Source: Tannerellaceae bacterium (GTDB lineage: Bacteria > Bacteroidota > Bacteroidia > Bacteroidales > Tannerellaceae). From it: a stretch of DNA of 61,882 bases. This document shows positions 17,544 to 25,979 of the stretch, in pieces. Every line of letters starts with the position of its first letter. The first letter of the stretch is position 1. Where the stretch lies: contig JAIRPK010000063.1 of NCBI GenBank assembly GCA_031257015.1, positions 1 to 61,882 of the forward strand, in the 5' to 3' direction. The position numbers and the translations under genes are program-made. The notes under the pieces were generated by a model. It saw nothing but the letters and a program-made list of their open reading frames with translations. It was not told the origin of the DNA and did no database searches.

Positions 17544-17830
17544 ACACGTTAAAAACAGTCGTGCAAGTTGCAGTAAAAAAAACAACACGTTAAAAACCGC
17601 CATGCAGATTACAGGAAGAAAACTAACACGTTAAAAATCATCATGCAAATTGCAGGAGAAAAAACAACACGTTAAAAACTATCATGCAGATTGCAGGAAG
17701 AAAACAAATACGTTAAAAACAGTCATGCAAATCGCAGAAGAAAAATTAACACGTTAAAAACAGTCATGCAGTCCGCAGGAAGAAATTTAACACGTTAAAA
17801 GTCGTCATGCGTATTTCAGGAGAGTAATCA
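17544..17830. repeat. 41-bp tandem repeat array, 7 units
   Basis: The conserved block ACACGTTAAAAA recurs at 17544, 17585, 17626, 17667, 17708, 17749 and 17790, an exact 41-base period. A second conserved block (ATGCAnATTGCAGGA) lies about 20 bases into each unit. A part-unit (TTGCAGGAAGGAGCATAACACGTT) occurs alone at about 20473. The period is not a multiple of three and no frame stays open, so it is non-coding. It fills the gap between tyrS and the TonB receptor gene. Confidence 0.92.
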
Positions 17831-17832
17831 GC

Positions 17833-17949
17833 ATGAATAAAGTCAAGCAGAGCAGGGCCATGCAAAAACTGAAAACGTTCGCTGTTGAGAAAGCAACGGC
17901 GATGAGGGCGAAGAAACCGTTTGAATATCAGAAAATTCACTACATATAG
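17833..17949 (+). CDS. Possible 38-aa basic peptide
   Basis: ATG at 17833 opens a frame of 38 codons ending in TAG at 17949. The product is rich in Lys, Arg and Ala (starts MNKVKQSRAM, ends KIHYI). A purine-rich AGGAGAG lies about 10 bases upstream, at the very end of the 41-bp array. It sits just before the TonB receptor promoter and may be a leader peptide or chance. I recognise no family. Confidence 0.25.
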   Translation: MNKVKQSRAMQKLKTFAVEKATAMRAKKPFEYQKIHYI

Positions 17950-17952
17950 TGA
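17937..17952. promoter_or_regulatory. Candidate operator upstream of the TonB receptor
   Basis: Inverted repeat TCACTA-CATA-TAGTGA directly before TTGACAT. A weak -7 (TTTCCTTTG, about 17973-17981) follows about 20 bases after the TTG, and the receptor ATG is at 18009. The position overlaps the -33 region, as expected for a repressor such as an iron-responsive regulator. Confidence 0.4.
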
Positions 17953-18008
17953 TTGACATATAAAAAAGATTGGATTTCCTTTGCAGGCAAATATTTAATA
18001 TTATAAGA

Positions 18009-20309
18009 ATGAAAGGATTATACGCAATTATTTTAGGCTTGGCGTTTTGTTCCCAGACGCTTGAGGCAGAACCGGTCGATACGGTGAGAGTTTACAGTTT
18101 AAACGAGCTGGTGGTCACATCATCGGCTAAAGAGACAAACGATTTGCGCCGTCTTCCTTCGGCAGTGTCAATTATTTCGCCGCAGATGGTGAGCGAGCGC
18201 CGAATTGAATCATTGAACGATTTGAGTTCGCTGGTTCCGAATTTATACATTCCAGACTACGGAGCGAAGCTCACATCCGCCATTTATATACGTGGAATCG
18301 GCGCCCGCAGCAGTGGACAGTCGATTGGCCTCTATGTTGACAATGTTCCATACCTTGACAAGAGTACTTTTGACTTTGAATTGACAGACATACAGCGCAT
18401 TGAGGTTTTACGCGGCCCTCAAGGCACGCTTTACGGTCGGAATGCGATGGGTGGAATTGTTAATATCCATACCCTCTCGCCATTTGAGTATCAGGGAGGC
18501 CGTGCAAGCGTCACTGCCGGCAACTACGGCACATATAAAGGCAAAGCCTCGTACTACGTCAAGGCAGGCGAGAAATTAGGCATTTCAGTCGGCGGATATT
18601 ATAATCGTCAGGACGGATTTTTCACTAATATTTTCAGCGGCAAGAAAGCAGACGGCGAAGAAACCTTTGGAGGCAACATCAAGCTGGACTGGCGGATAAA
18701 TTCACGCTTTCGGGCGGCATATACGCTATCGTCGGAGAAAACTTCACAGGGCGGATTCCCTTATGGCTTTTACAACAGTGAAACCGGCGCGATTGACGAC
18801 GTGAACATGAGCGACACGTCGACTTACGCCCGGAAAACGCTGACCAACAGCCTGCTTTTGGAATATTTAACCCCGTATTTTTCTCTGACGAGCACAACCG
18901 GCTACCAGCATTTCGATGATGACATGAAGATGGACCAGGATTTCTCCCCCCGCAGAGTGTTTACTCTCAACCAGCTCCAGCGTCAGAACTCCATAAGTGA
19001 GGAAATTGCCATAAAGAGCCGTAGTCGGAGCAATTATCAATGGTCGTTCGGCCTGTACGGCTTTCATAATGACGCTTATACTGATGGTCCTGTCACATTC
19101 CGCGAAGATGGCGTAAAAGATATACTTCAAAAAGTATTCGATGACCTCAAGGCGGCAAATCCAAAGATGCCATTGATACAAGTGATGGACGAGCGTGTTT
19201 TCATACCGGGAAATTTCCACACGCCGACGTGGGGCGTCGCCCTGTTTCATCAATCGACCTGCAACAACCTGTTTGTTGACGGATTATCGCTTACAGCCGG
19301 CCTGCGCCTTGATTATGAGAAGCAACAGATGGATTATAAATCCACAGCGATGATGAATTTAGGCATGAGTATGAATCCGGCGATGCCCCCGATGGCCATT
19401 CCCGGCCTTAAACCGACTTCAATGGACGCAAGCGTATCGCAGTCCTTCCTCCAACTGCTTCCAAAGGCATCCGTGAAGTATGCTTTCGATTCCGAAACAT
19501 TTGCTTATGCAGCCGTATCCAAAGGCTATAAAGCAGGCGGTTATAATGTCCAGATGTCTGCCGATTTGATGCAAACCCAGATGCAGTACGAGCTGATGAA
19601 GCAATTTGCCCCGGCTATGGCAGTTGAGCCGGAGCCAATCGACAAGGTTACTGCCTATAAGCCTGAAGAAAGTTGGAACTACGAGCTTGGGCTGCGCAGT
19701 GAACTCGTTAAACAGTCTCTCTGGGGAGAGTTGACGGTTTTCTACATGGATGTTCGCAACATGCAGCTGACGAAGTTCGTTTCCAGCGGTAACGGTCGCA
19801 TCCTGACGAACGCAGGCCGCGCTTCAAGCTATGGATTGGAAGCCACGCTCCGCAGCATCCTTTCCGAAAGCTTCACAGCCGATATTAACTACGGCTACAC
19901 GCATGCAACCTTTATGGATTATCAGCTGGAGCGCAAGGAAGGCGGTCAAGTCATTTCAACGGACTGCAAGGGCAAGTATATACCGTATATACCTCATCAT
20001 ACTGCCAGCCTCGGCTTGCAGTACAGCAAAAACCTCCGTCGACTGTGGGCTGATCGCTTCATTGCCTCTGCTCAGCTTGGTGGGACGGGCAAAATATACT
20101 GGACGGAGCAAAACGACATTGAGCAACCCTTCCATGTTCAGCTCAACGCGAAGATAGGCGCCGTCAAAGGCCCCTTCCGCCTTGATTTATGGGGTCGCAA
20201 CATAACAGACAGCCGCTATTCGGCATTTTATTTCGAATCATTCGGTAAACCGTTCATACAGAAAGGCAAGCCGCTTCAATTCGGAGTTGATTTAAGCGTC
20301 ACATTCTAA
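18009..20309 (+). CDS. TonB-dependent outer-membrane receptor
   Basis: 766 aa from the ATG at 18009 (the open frame continues to 17970 only with a TTG start inside the promoter). A signal peptide ends near residue 20. The early segment VRVYSLNELVVTSS contains a TonB-box-like stretch. The plug domain is at residues about 35-145 with RIEVLRGPQGTLYGRNAMGG, and a 22-strand barrel follows, ending in Phe (LSVTF). It resembles siderophore, haem or cobalamin receptors rather than SusC: there is no SusD neighbour and no carboxypeptidase-like N-terminal domain. It stands alone behind a candidate operator and ends at a strong terminator. Confidence 0.92.
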   Translation: MKGLYAIILGLAFCSQTLEAEPVDTVRVYSLNELVVTSSAKETNDLRRLPSAVSIISPQMVSERRIESLNDLSSLVPNLYIPDYGAKLTSAIYIRGIGARSSGQSIGLYVDNVPYLDKSTFDFELTDIQRIEVLRGPQGTLYGRNAMGGIVNIHTLSPFEYQGGRASVTAGNYGTYKGKASYYVKAGEKLGISVGGYYNRQDGFFTNIFSGKKADGEETFGGNIKLDWRINSRFRAAYTLSSEKTSQGGFPYGFYNSETGAIDDVNMSDTSTYARKTLTNSLLLEYLTPYFSLTSTTGYQHFDDDMKMDQDFSPRRVFTLNQLQRQNSISEEIAIKSRSRSNYQWSFGLYGFHNDAYTDGPVTFREDGVKDILQKVFDDLKAANPKMPLIQVMDERVFIPGNFHTPTWGVALFHQSTCNNLFVDGLSLTAGLRLDYEKQQMDYKSTAMMNLGMSMNPAMPPMAIPGLKPTSMDASVSQSFLQLLPKASVKYAFDSETFAYAAVSKGYKAGGYNVQMSADLMQTQMQYELMKQFAPAMAVEPEPIDKVTAYKPEESWNYELGLRSELVKQSLWGELTVFYMDVRNMQLTKFVSSGNGRILTNAGRASSYGLEATLRSILSESFTADINYGYTHATFMDYQLERKEGGQVISTDCKGKYIPYIPHHTASLGLQYSKNLRRLWADRFIASAQLGGTGKIYWTEQNDIEQPFHVQLNAKIGAVKGPFRLDLWGRNITDSRYSAFYFESFGKPFIQKGKPLQFGVDLSVTF

Positions 20310-20383
20310 AACAACCTGTATATACCCGCAAAAGCGGGACTGTATTTCTACGTCAGACAGTCAAATGCGACTAAACTGACAAG

Positions 20384-20424
20384 AATGAGCGGGAGATCAC
20401 AATTCATCCCGCTCATTTTTTTCT
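20384..20424 (+). terminator. Intrinsic terminator of the TonB receptor
   Basis: AATGAGCGGGA (20384-20394) and TCCCGCTCATT (20407-20417) form an 11-bp stem followed by T7. A smaller CCCGC/GCGGG hairpin lies at 20325-20338. Confidence 0.85.
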
Positions 20425-20633
20425 CAATTCCACAAAATAGTGACTTTATCAAATTTCACACCTGCACGCCGATTGCAGGAAGGAGCATAACACGTTTTTG
20501 CGGCTCATGGACGCGGCGAGAGATATTTAAACGATGTTAAAAATCAGTGCTCTGTCAAGTTGCATTTTTTATAAATATAAATATTGCCAAATAAAATATG
20601 AGAATTGATAAGTGTCAGTTAGGATAAACATCT

Positions 20634-20641
20634 TAACTTTG
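20634..20641 (+). promoter_or_regulatory. -7 element TAACTTTG of sRNA copy 1
   Basis: TAACTTTG followed by CAGCG; the second sRNA copy at 59150-59281 has TACCTTTG followed by the same CAGCG. Confidence 0.65.
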
Positions 20642-20647
20642 CAGCGT

Positions 20648-20797
20648 TAATGATAAAAAAAATAAAGAGCAGTATATAGATATAAAACTTCAAATAAAAG
20701 ATATTTACAGCCAAAACAAGGAAATCGATGTTTTCATAAATATATGTTTTAGTGTGTTGAAAAGAGGTTGCTGTGAAGCTGCCTCTTTCTTTTTTCA
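20648..20797 (+). ncRNA. Candidate small RNA, copy 1 of a two-member family
   Basis: About 150 bases without an open frame, bounded by TAACTTTG at 20634 and the terminator hairpin AAAGAGG/CCTCTTT at 20761-20788, followed by a T-rich tract to 20796. Its 3' half (20730-20788: GTTTTCATAAATATATG, TTTTAGTGTGTTG, hairpin with GCTGTGAAG) aligns closely with the minus-strand RNA at 59150-59281. Conserved promoter tail, core and terminator in two distant intergenic places argue for a real RNA gene. I cannot assign an Rfam family. Confidence 0.75.
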
Positions 20798-20823
20798 TGC
20801 AGGCGGTTCATTTGGCTGTACAG

Positions 20824-20869
20824 AAAAAGAAAAAGCCTTGAGAACATGCTGCGCGAAAGTTCCCAGGGC
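20824..20869 (-). terminator. Intrinsic terminator of the serpin gene
   Basis: On the minus strand GCCCTGGGAAC pairs with GTTCTCAAGGC (two wobble pairs), followed by TTTTTCTTTTTC. Confidence 0.7.
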
Positions 20870-20894
20870 GTTTAATATGCGAAATAAATAATCT

Positions 20895-22190
20895 TCAGAG
20901 CATCTTGACAGCTCCGGCAAAGAAAATAATGCCTGATTTTTTTTCTTTAATAAAGTAAATAAACGGTCGATTGATGATGAAGTCGCGCAATGTCTCTGGG
21001 ACATTTACTGCAGAAAACGCCATGGAAACGGAAGTGACCGCCGCCGCCTCTGTACCTTCTTCATTAACTTCGATAAATGTTTTTTGCAAAACAAGGCTGA
21101 CAGATAAGGCTGTGGAGCTTATTTTTGAGAAATCGGCAGTCATGTCTGAAAACATGGCTTTCATTCCGAGCGCCTGCAGATCGTCATTCATCTTCCGCTG
21201 ATATTCAACCTTAAAACGCGGCATATTGAGGTTTACCGCAGCGCTATGAAGTTCCGCCTGTAAATCCTTCCAGCTTTCAGCATTCATATTTCTCACAAGA
21301 GATGAAATTTCAACGCCTTCATCAGGTAGAACTATGAGCATACTGAATGTCCCATTGCCATAAGGGATTTCCACGGCCTGATAATTATCTTTTTCGGCGT
21401 ATGAACACGTTAATTCCATTTGCATCATCGGCACGACGGAAAAAGAGCGGTCAGCATTGTGGAAGGATTTGTTTTGTGTCTTTCCCTCGTCAAAACGGTA
21501 TGTCCACGCCCCTTTGAAGTAAAGAGCATTAGTCAGAAGCATTGCTGCATTGCGTATGTCATTTTCCTCAACTATTTTTTTGATTCTGTCATGCGTTTTA
21601 CCCGCGCACCATTGATTGATTGTGTCAGCCGTTTTCGGAACTTGCATATCCACATTCCGAACTTCAGCATTGAAGAACGTGGAGTTAGTTTCTTTGAATA
21701 AAGGCAGCAACGGAAGATGGATGTCTGCCCAGATGGAGTTAGCCGTTTCAAAAGCCACCGATTTGTCGCCTGTCGTCATTAAACTGTCAGTTTTACAATA
21801 TAGACTGTTTAATTCATCGATCGAAATATTGGCATATCCGAGCGCTTGCTGTATTTCTGTTTGAGTTTTTCCAACAGCGCCGTTATTTAACATTCCAATA
21901 GCGAGACTTGCGCTGAACGGGGAGAGCAATATGTTCTTATCCATGTCGTCAGCTTCCACTTCGCGCAGGAGGTTGAATGCAAAGATATTGTTGCGCTGGA
22001 TGATTTCTTCCTCGACGGCATTAAACGCAAACGGTGACGTTATACCTGTTTCGTTGCTGTTAGTCGGTGTTTCAGGAACATCTTCAGCTTCCAGATCTTT
22101 ATTCTGCACCGGCAATTCTGGATCCTTATCGGTTTGGCAGGCGGAAATAGAGATTAAAAGTAAAGAGAGAAATAGCAATATCCTTTTCAT
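20895..22190 (-). CDS. Serpin, lipoprotein protease inhibitor
   Basis: 431 aa with lipobox SISACQ (Cys18) and an acidic linker of about 45 residues before the serpin fold. The family blocks NILLSPFSASLAIGMLNNGA, TANSIWAD, ALYFKGAW and VNEEGTEAAAVTSV are visible. The hinge GTEAAAVT has the small residues needed for loop insertion, so it should be an inhibitory serpin. The segment between the hinge and NRPF is about six residues longer than in alpha-1-antitrypsin, so the P1 residue is uncertain. Surface-anchored serpins such as Tannerella miropin guard against host or neighbour proteases. It ends at a terminator and is monocistronic. Confidence 0.93.
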   Translation of the reverse strand: MKRILLFLSLLLISISACQTDKDPELPVQNKDLEAEDVPETPTNSNETGITSPFAFNAVEEEIIQRNNIFAFNLLREVEADDMDKNILLSPFSASLAIGMLNNGAVGKTQTEIQQALGYANISIDELNSLYCKTDSLMTTGDKSVAFETANSIWADIHLPLLPLFKETNSTFFNAEVRNVDMQVPKTADTINQWCAGKTHDRIKKIVEENDIRNAAMLLTNALYFKGAWTYRFDEGKTQNKSFHNADRSFSVVPMMQMELTCSYAEKDNYQAVEIPYGNGTFSMLIVLPDEGVEISSLVRNMNAESWKDLQAELHSAAVNLNMPRFKVEYQRKMNDDLQALGMKAMFSDMTADFSKISSTALSVSLVLQKTFIEVNEEGTEAAAVTSVSMAFSAVNVPETLRDFIINRPFIYFIKEKKSGIIFFAGAVKML

Positions 22191-22237
22191 TGTTTGTTAG
22201 GATAAAAAATGTTCTTATAATTTAATAAAAGCGATTG

Positions 22238-23299
22238 TTATAGCTCCCTGATATGCCTGAAGCCCATCCAGCCAGGATCTTTATCATACCGGTAGACGCA
22301 GCCTTTAGGTATTCTGAGATAACCGCGATCAATAGCAGTTCCACGGAAGCAATCTTCATGAACATCCGGCGGTTCCTTGCGGTTTATTTCCACATCAGCA
22401 AGGTTAACACAGCCGGGGAATGCCGGATGAAGAATTGTTTCCAGTGCGGGCGGCAATTTAATGGAGACAAGGCCGGCACAATCTGCAAAAGCCCGGCGAT
22501 CAATGCGCGTTATACCATGTGGGAGTTCAATATTCACAAGGCTGGCGCAGCGTTCAAAAGTTCCGTTTTCGATGGAAGTCAAATTGGGCGACAGCTTGAT
22601 TAGCTTCAGCTTTTTGCAGTCAATAAACGCCATTGCATCAATAAACGCCACACTGTCTGGAATAACCATAGCGGTCAGCGATATGCAACTGCTAAAAGCC
22701 CCCGCACCAATATATCTCAGCCCGTCGGGAAGGGAAATCTTCTCCAGTCTCTCGCAGCAAGAGAATGTGTTCTCGCCAATGCGCAACAAGCCGGCAGGCA
22801 AGGATATTTGTGTCAAGGATGTGCAATAGCCGAACGTTTCCTTCTTCAGGTTCGTCAATCCGTCGGGGAAAACGATATTCTCCAGCTTTGAACAATGAAT
22901 AAAAGCCTGCGGACCAAGATAAGCAAGCGTATGAGGAAGCTCGACAGACGCAATGTTTTCACAGGCTCCAAAAGCATAATGCTCAATCCGCTCAACGCCT
23001 GGATGAATGATCAGTTTCTTCATATTGCGGCAGTTGCGGAATGCACATATTTCAATATTTTTCACGCTTGAGGGAATCTCAACTCCCTCCAAGTTCACAC
23101 AGTCGGCAAATGCTTGTCCGCCGATTGTTTCTATACTATCAGGAAAAGTGATTCTGTGCAGGTTTTTACAAGAGTAGAATGATTTGTCTCCGATATGTTT
23201 AAGGCTTGGCGGAAGGATAACGGCAGCAATGTCGCTACGGTTCTTGTATGCCTCTGCATTTATTTCTATTGTTCCGTCGGGGACGACCAGCTCTATCAT
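22238..23299 (-). CDS. BspA-type leucine-rich repeat protein (LRR_5)
   Basis: 353 aa from the ATG at 23299 (MIELVVPDGTIEIN); the open frame to 23350 lacks a better start. It consists almost wholly of about 14 repeats of 23 residues of the form AF-x-C-x-x-L-x-x-I-x-L-P-x-x-L-x-x-I. The repeats form the solenoid of BspA-like adhesins, ending with a short cap (GWMGFRHIREL). No signal peptide is visible, which is unusual for this family; export by another route or a cytoplasmic role is possible. The gene lies 69 bases after a related, smaller protein on the same strand. Confidence 0.88.
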   Translation of the reverse strand: MIELVVPDGTIEINAEAYKNRSDIAAVILPPSLKHIGDKSFYSCKNLHRITFPDSIETIGGQAFADCVNLEGVEIPSSVKNIEICAFRNCRNMKKLIIHPGVERIEHYAFGACENIASVELPHTLAYLGPQAFIHCSKLENIVFPDGLTNLKKETFGYCTSLTQISLPAGLLRIGENTFSCCERLEKISLPDGLRYIGAGAFSSCISLTAMVIPDSVAFIDAMAFIDCKKLKLIKLSPNLTSIENGTFERCASLVNIELPHGITRIDRRAFADCAGLVSIKLPPALETILHPAFPGCVNLADVEINRKEPPDVHEDCFRGTAIDRGYLRIPKGCVYRYDKDPGWMGFRHIREL

Positions 23300-23368
23300 A
23301 CAGTAATTAGATGTTGGAGTTAAAAAGACATGAAAACAGGCTTGGAGCAAAGCGATGCTCCTGCCTGT

Positions 23369-24085
23369 TTATTTCTCGACTATATATCCGAATTTGCCCC
23401 AGAAGGAGGATGCCGAGTAGGATTTGCTTGAACCGTTTGGAACGGCCAGTGAAATATAAAGAAGAGGACAATTATCGAATGTCGTAGCATCCAGTTTAGG
23501 CGGGCGCTCGGCCTTAATCTCAATCGAATTAAGGCTGCGACAATTACTGAATGCTAACGGCCCAACGGTCATCAAGCTCTGCGGCAACAGGACGGATACC
23601 AGGTTGACACAGCCCGTAAAAGCCGAAGTTGCAATGGTCATCACTCCATCCGGCACTTCAATGGTCGTAATCTTTCGACAGCTGGAGAATGCACCGTAGC
23701 CCACGCTGGTAATCCCGACCGGGATATTAATGGATTCAAGCGATGTACACCTGCAAAAGAGATCGTTCTCTATGCTCTTCACCGATGCAGGGAGCACAAT
23801 GGTCGTGAGGTTTATGCACCCGGAGAAAGCCGCCTTGCCTATGTTAGTCAAGCCTTCCGGCAGATTGATGGCGGTCAAACCCGTACATCCTGCAAAGGCC
23901 AGATTGCCGATGCTCTTCACTGTCGGAGGTATATCTACGGTTGTCAGGTTTTCACAGCCGTAAAAGGCCATGTCTCCTATTTCCGTGATATTGGAGGGTA
24001 TTACAACTGATGTGGCCTCTTTACAATTCTTGTACGCATTGTTTTCTATTCGTGCGGGGCCATACGGTATTTGAATCTCTGACAT
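23369..24085 (-). CDS. BspA-type leucine-rich repeat protein (LRR_5), shorter paralogue
   Basis: 238 aa, starting MSEIQIPYGPARIENNAYKN, closely parallel to the start of the downstream protein. About nine 23-residue LRR_5 repeats (AFAGCTGLTAINLPEGLTNI type) are followed by a C-terminal cap ending GKFGYIVEK. Again there is no signal peptide or anchor. The two genes look like a tandem duplication with different repeat number. The minus promoter element TACCTTTG lies at 24123-24116, shared by both. Confidence 0.88.
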   Translation of the reverse strand: MSEIQIPYGPARIENNAYKNCKEATSVVIPSNITEIGDMAFYGCENLTTVDIPPTVKSIGNLAFAGCTGLTAINLPEGLTNIGKAAFSGCINLTTIVLPASVKSIENDLFCRCTSLESINIPVGITSVGYGAFSSCRKITTIEVPDGVMTIATSAFTGCVNLVSVLLPQSLMTVGPLAFSNCRSLNSIEIKAERPPKLDATTFDNCPLLYISLAVPNGSSKSYSASSFWGKFGYIVEK

Positions 24086-24115
24086 ATATATATGTATTTA
24101 ACGATTTAATGGCCG

Positions 24116-24123
24116 CAAAGGTA
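24116..24123 (-). promoter_or_regulatory. -7 element TACCTTTG of the BspA pair
   Basis: Minus-strand TACCTTTG 31 bases upstream of the first BspA start codon. Confidence 0.6.
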
Positions 24124-24268
24124 CTGAAAACATTTTTAGTAATATAGCATTTTGTCCGATAAAAACACGCCTGTCGAATATTTTTACAACCATCACCGCC
24201 CTCTCCCGACCATTGCGCTAACAATATGTCAATATCCATAGCATCCGGCCTCATGCACGAAATATTTC

Positions 24269-24276
24269 TATCTTTG
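24269..24276 (+). promoter_or_regulatory. -7 element TATCTTTG of the yjbQ-phoH operon
   Basis: Plus-strand TATCTTTG 75 bases upstream of yjbQ, divergent from the BspA promoter; no TTG at the usual -33 distance. Confidence 0.55.
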
Positions 24277-24351
24277 CCCGCACGAAAAAAACAGGTTCGA
24301 ATGATTATAGTAACGAAAAAGAAAAACCGCAAATAAATACACATTATATAT

Positions 24352-24768
24352 ATGAGAAGCTTCCGAAAAGAACTGTGGTTCAACGCCCATTCGCGCCGCG
24401 AACTCATCAACATTACCCGCGACATTGAACTCTGCCTGGCCGAAAGCGGCATCCGCGAAGGCCTTGTATTAGTCAACGCAATGCACATAACCGCCAGCGT
24501 CTTCATTAACGATGACGAGCCTGGCCTCCACTCGGACATTGAGCAATGGCTCGAACGTCTGGCGCCCGAAAAACCATACGGACAATACCTCCACAATACC
24601 TGCGAAGACAATGCCGATGCACACCTCAAGCGCTCCATCATGGGGCGTGAGGTCGTCGTTGCCGTGACTGACGGCAGACTCGACTTCGGCCCATGGGAGC
24701 AAATCTTCTACGGCGAGTTCGACGGTAAGCGTCGCAAGCGCGTGCTGGTCAAAATCATTGGAGAATAA
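24352..24768 (+). CDS. yjbQ: YjbQ/UPF0047 family, secondary thiamine-phosphate synthase type
   Basis: 138 aa, the full length of the single-domain family. Conserved motifs are seen: [20 protein letters not shown], then [18 protein letters not shown] and [19 protein letters not shown] with the His/Glu/Asp residues of the active site. Some relatives show weak thiamine-phosphate synthase activity; the physiological role is unsettled. It is first in a plus-strand operon with a Cys/Met PLP enzyme (3-base gap), phoH and an HU-like gene. The coding strand here is strongly C-rich at third positions. Confidence 0.92.
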   Translation: MRSFRKELWFNAHSRRELINITRDIELCLAESGIREGLVLVNAMHITASVFINDDEPGLHSDIEQWLERLAPEKPYGQYLHNTCEDNADAHLKRSIMGREVVVAVTDGRLDFGPWEQIFYGEFDGKRRKRVLVKIIGE

Positions 24769-24771
24769 TTA

Positions 24772-25959
24772 ATGTATATGCCCATGAAAGACAAGCAGTT
24801 TTCCACGCGCCTCATCCATAATGGCGAGACATCTCCCCCTTCCGTTTCACGCAGCAAGTCCCTCCCCATTGCCATGACATCCGTCTATGCCTTTGACGAT
24901 GTTGAAACCCTCGACCAGGTATATGACCGCTCCGCCCAGGGCTATATCTACACCCGCAACGGCAATCCTGTTCACGATGCCCTGAGCGAGATCGTCGCCT
25001 CGATAGAGGAAGGCGAAGCCGCCCTGTCATACTCGTCAGGCATGGCCGCCATATCGCTCAGCATCCTCTCGCACGTTCAGCCCGGCGACCATATCCTTGC
25101 CGCCTCGGCTCTTTACGGAGGGACATTCCAGCTGCTCAAGGCCGAGCTGTCGCGCCTTGGCATCACGACCACGTTCGTCAACCCTGTTGATGAGGATTTG
25201 ACGCCCCATTTCCGTGCGAACACACGTCTCGTCTATGTAGAAACGATAGCCAACCCCACTATGGAAGTCGTCGACCTCCCGCGCATAGCCTCCGTTGCCC
25301 ATGCCATGGGCGCCAAGCTCATAGTCGACAATTCGTTCGCCACTCCCATAATCTGTCAACCACTGCTTCTGGGAGCAGATATAGTCGTTTATAGCGCTAC
25401 GAAATACATAGGCGGCCATAGCGATGTAACAGCCGGCATTGTCGTGAGCGACCGTGCGACGATTGACCGCATATACGCCTGCGGCCTGCTCTTCGGACCG
25501 ACGCTCAGTCCCTTTGATGGATGGCTGCTCGTCCGCAGTCTTCGCACCCTTGAGCTGCGCATGAAGAAACACTCCGACAATGCGCTTCGACTGGCCGAAT
25601 ACTTCCAGACGCACCCGGCCATACTGGCCGTCCACTACCCCGGCCTCCCCTCGTCGCCGACCCGCCCGACAGCCGAAGCCCAGTTCAACAACAACCTGTA
25701 CGGGGGTATGTTAAGCATCGATCTCGAAGGAGGCGAACGGGCAGCATACGAGCTTCTTCGCCGCCTGGAAACGATCAAGTTCGTGCCCAGTCTGGCCGGC
25801 GTCGCCACCTCAACGTCCTACCCCGCCAAGACATCTCACCGGGCGCTTGACGACGGGGAGCTTCTCCGCGCCGGCATATCCAAAGGCCTCATCCGCGTAT
25901 CGGCAGGCCTCGAAAACCCGGACGACATAATAGCCGACTTCCGGCAGGCATTATCATAA
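24772..25959 (+). CDS. Cys/Met metabolism PLP-dependent enzyme
   Basis: 395 aa, normal for the cystathionine gamma-synthase / methionine gamma-lyase / O-acetylhomoserine sulfhydrylase family. The PLP lysine is in VYSATKYIGGHSD, with YSSGMAAIS phosphate binding and the Asp in LIVDNSFATP. The C-terminal SAGLENPDDIIADF is the family end motif. ATG at 24784 (MKDKQFSTRLIHNGE) is the more usual start and 24772 is upstream of it. It handles C-S bonds of homocysteine or methionine; family members cannot be separated safely by eye. It sits between yjbQ and phoH, spacings 3 and 20 bases. Confidence 0.9.
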   Translation: MYMPMKDKQFSTRLIHNGETSPPSVSRSKSLPIAMTSVYAFDDVETLDQVYDRSAQGYIYTRNGNPVHDALSEIVASIEEGEAALSYSSGMAAISLSILSHVQPGDHILAASALYGGTFQLLKAELSRLGITTTFVNPVDEDLTPHFRANTRLVYVETIANPTMEVVDLPRIASVAHAMGAKLIVDNSFATPIICQPLLLGADIVVYSATKYIGGHSDVTAGIVVSDRATIDRIYACGLLFGPTLSPFDGWLLVRSLRTLELRMKKHSDNALRLAEYFQTHPAILAVHYPGLPSSPTRPTAEAQFNNNLYGGMLSIDLEGGERAAYELLRRLETIKFVPSLAGVATSTSYPAKTSHRALDDGELLRAGISKGLIRVSAGLENPDDIIADFRQALS

Positions 25960-25979
25960 ACCGACAAACATTATAAACA

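Noticed and set aside
17544..17830. CRISPR array of 41-bp period
   Set aside because: There is no clean repeat/spacer split; both conserved blocks recur in every unit and the rest is diverged repeat.
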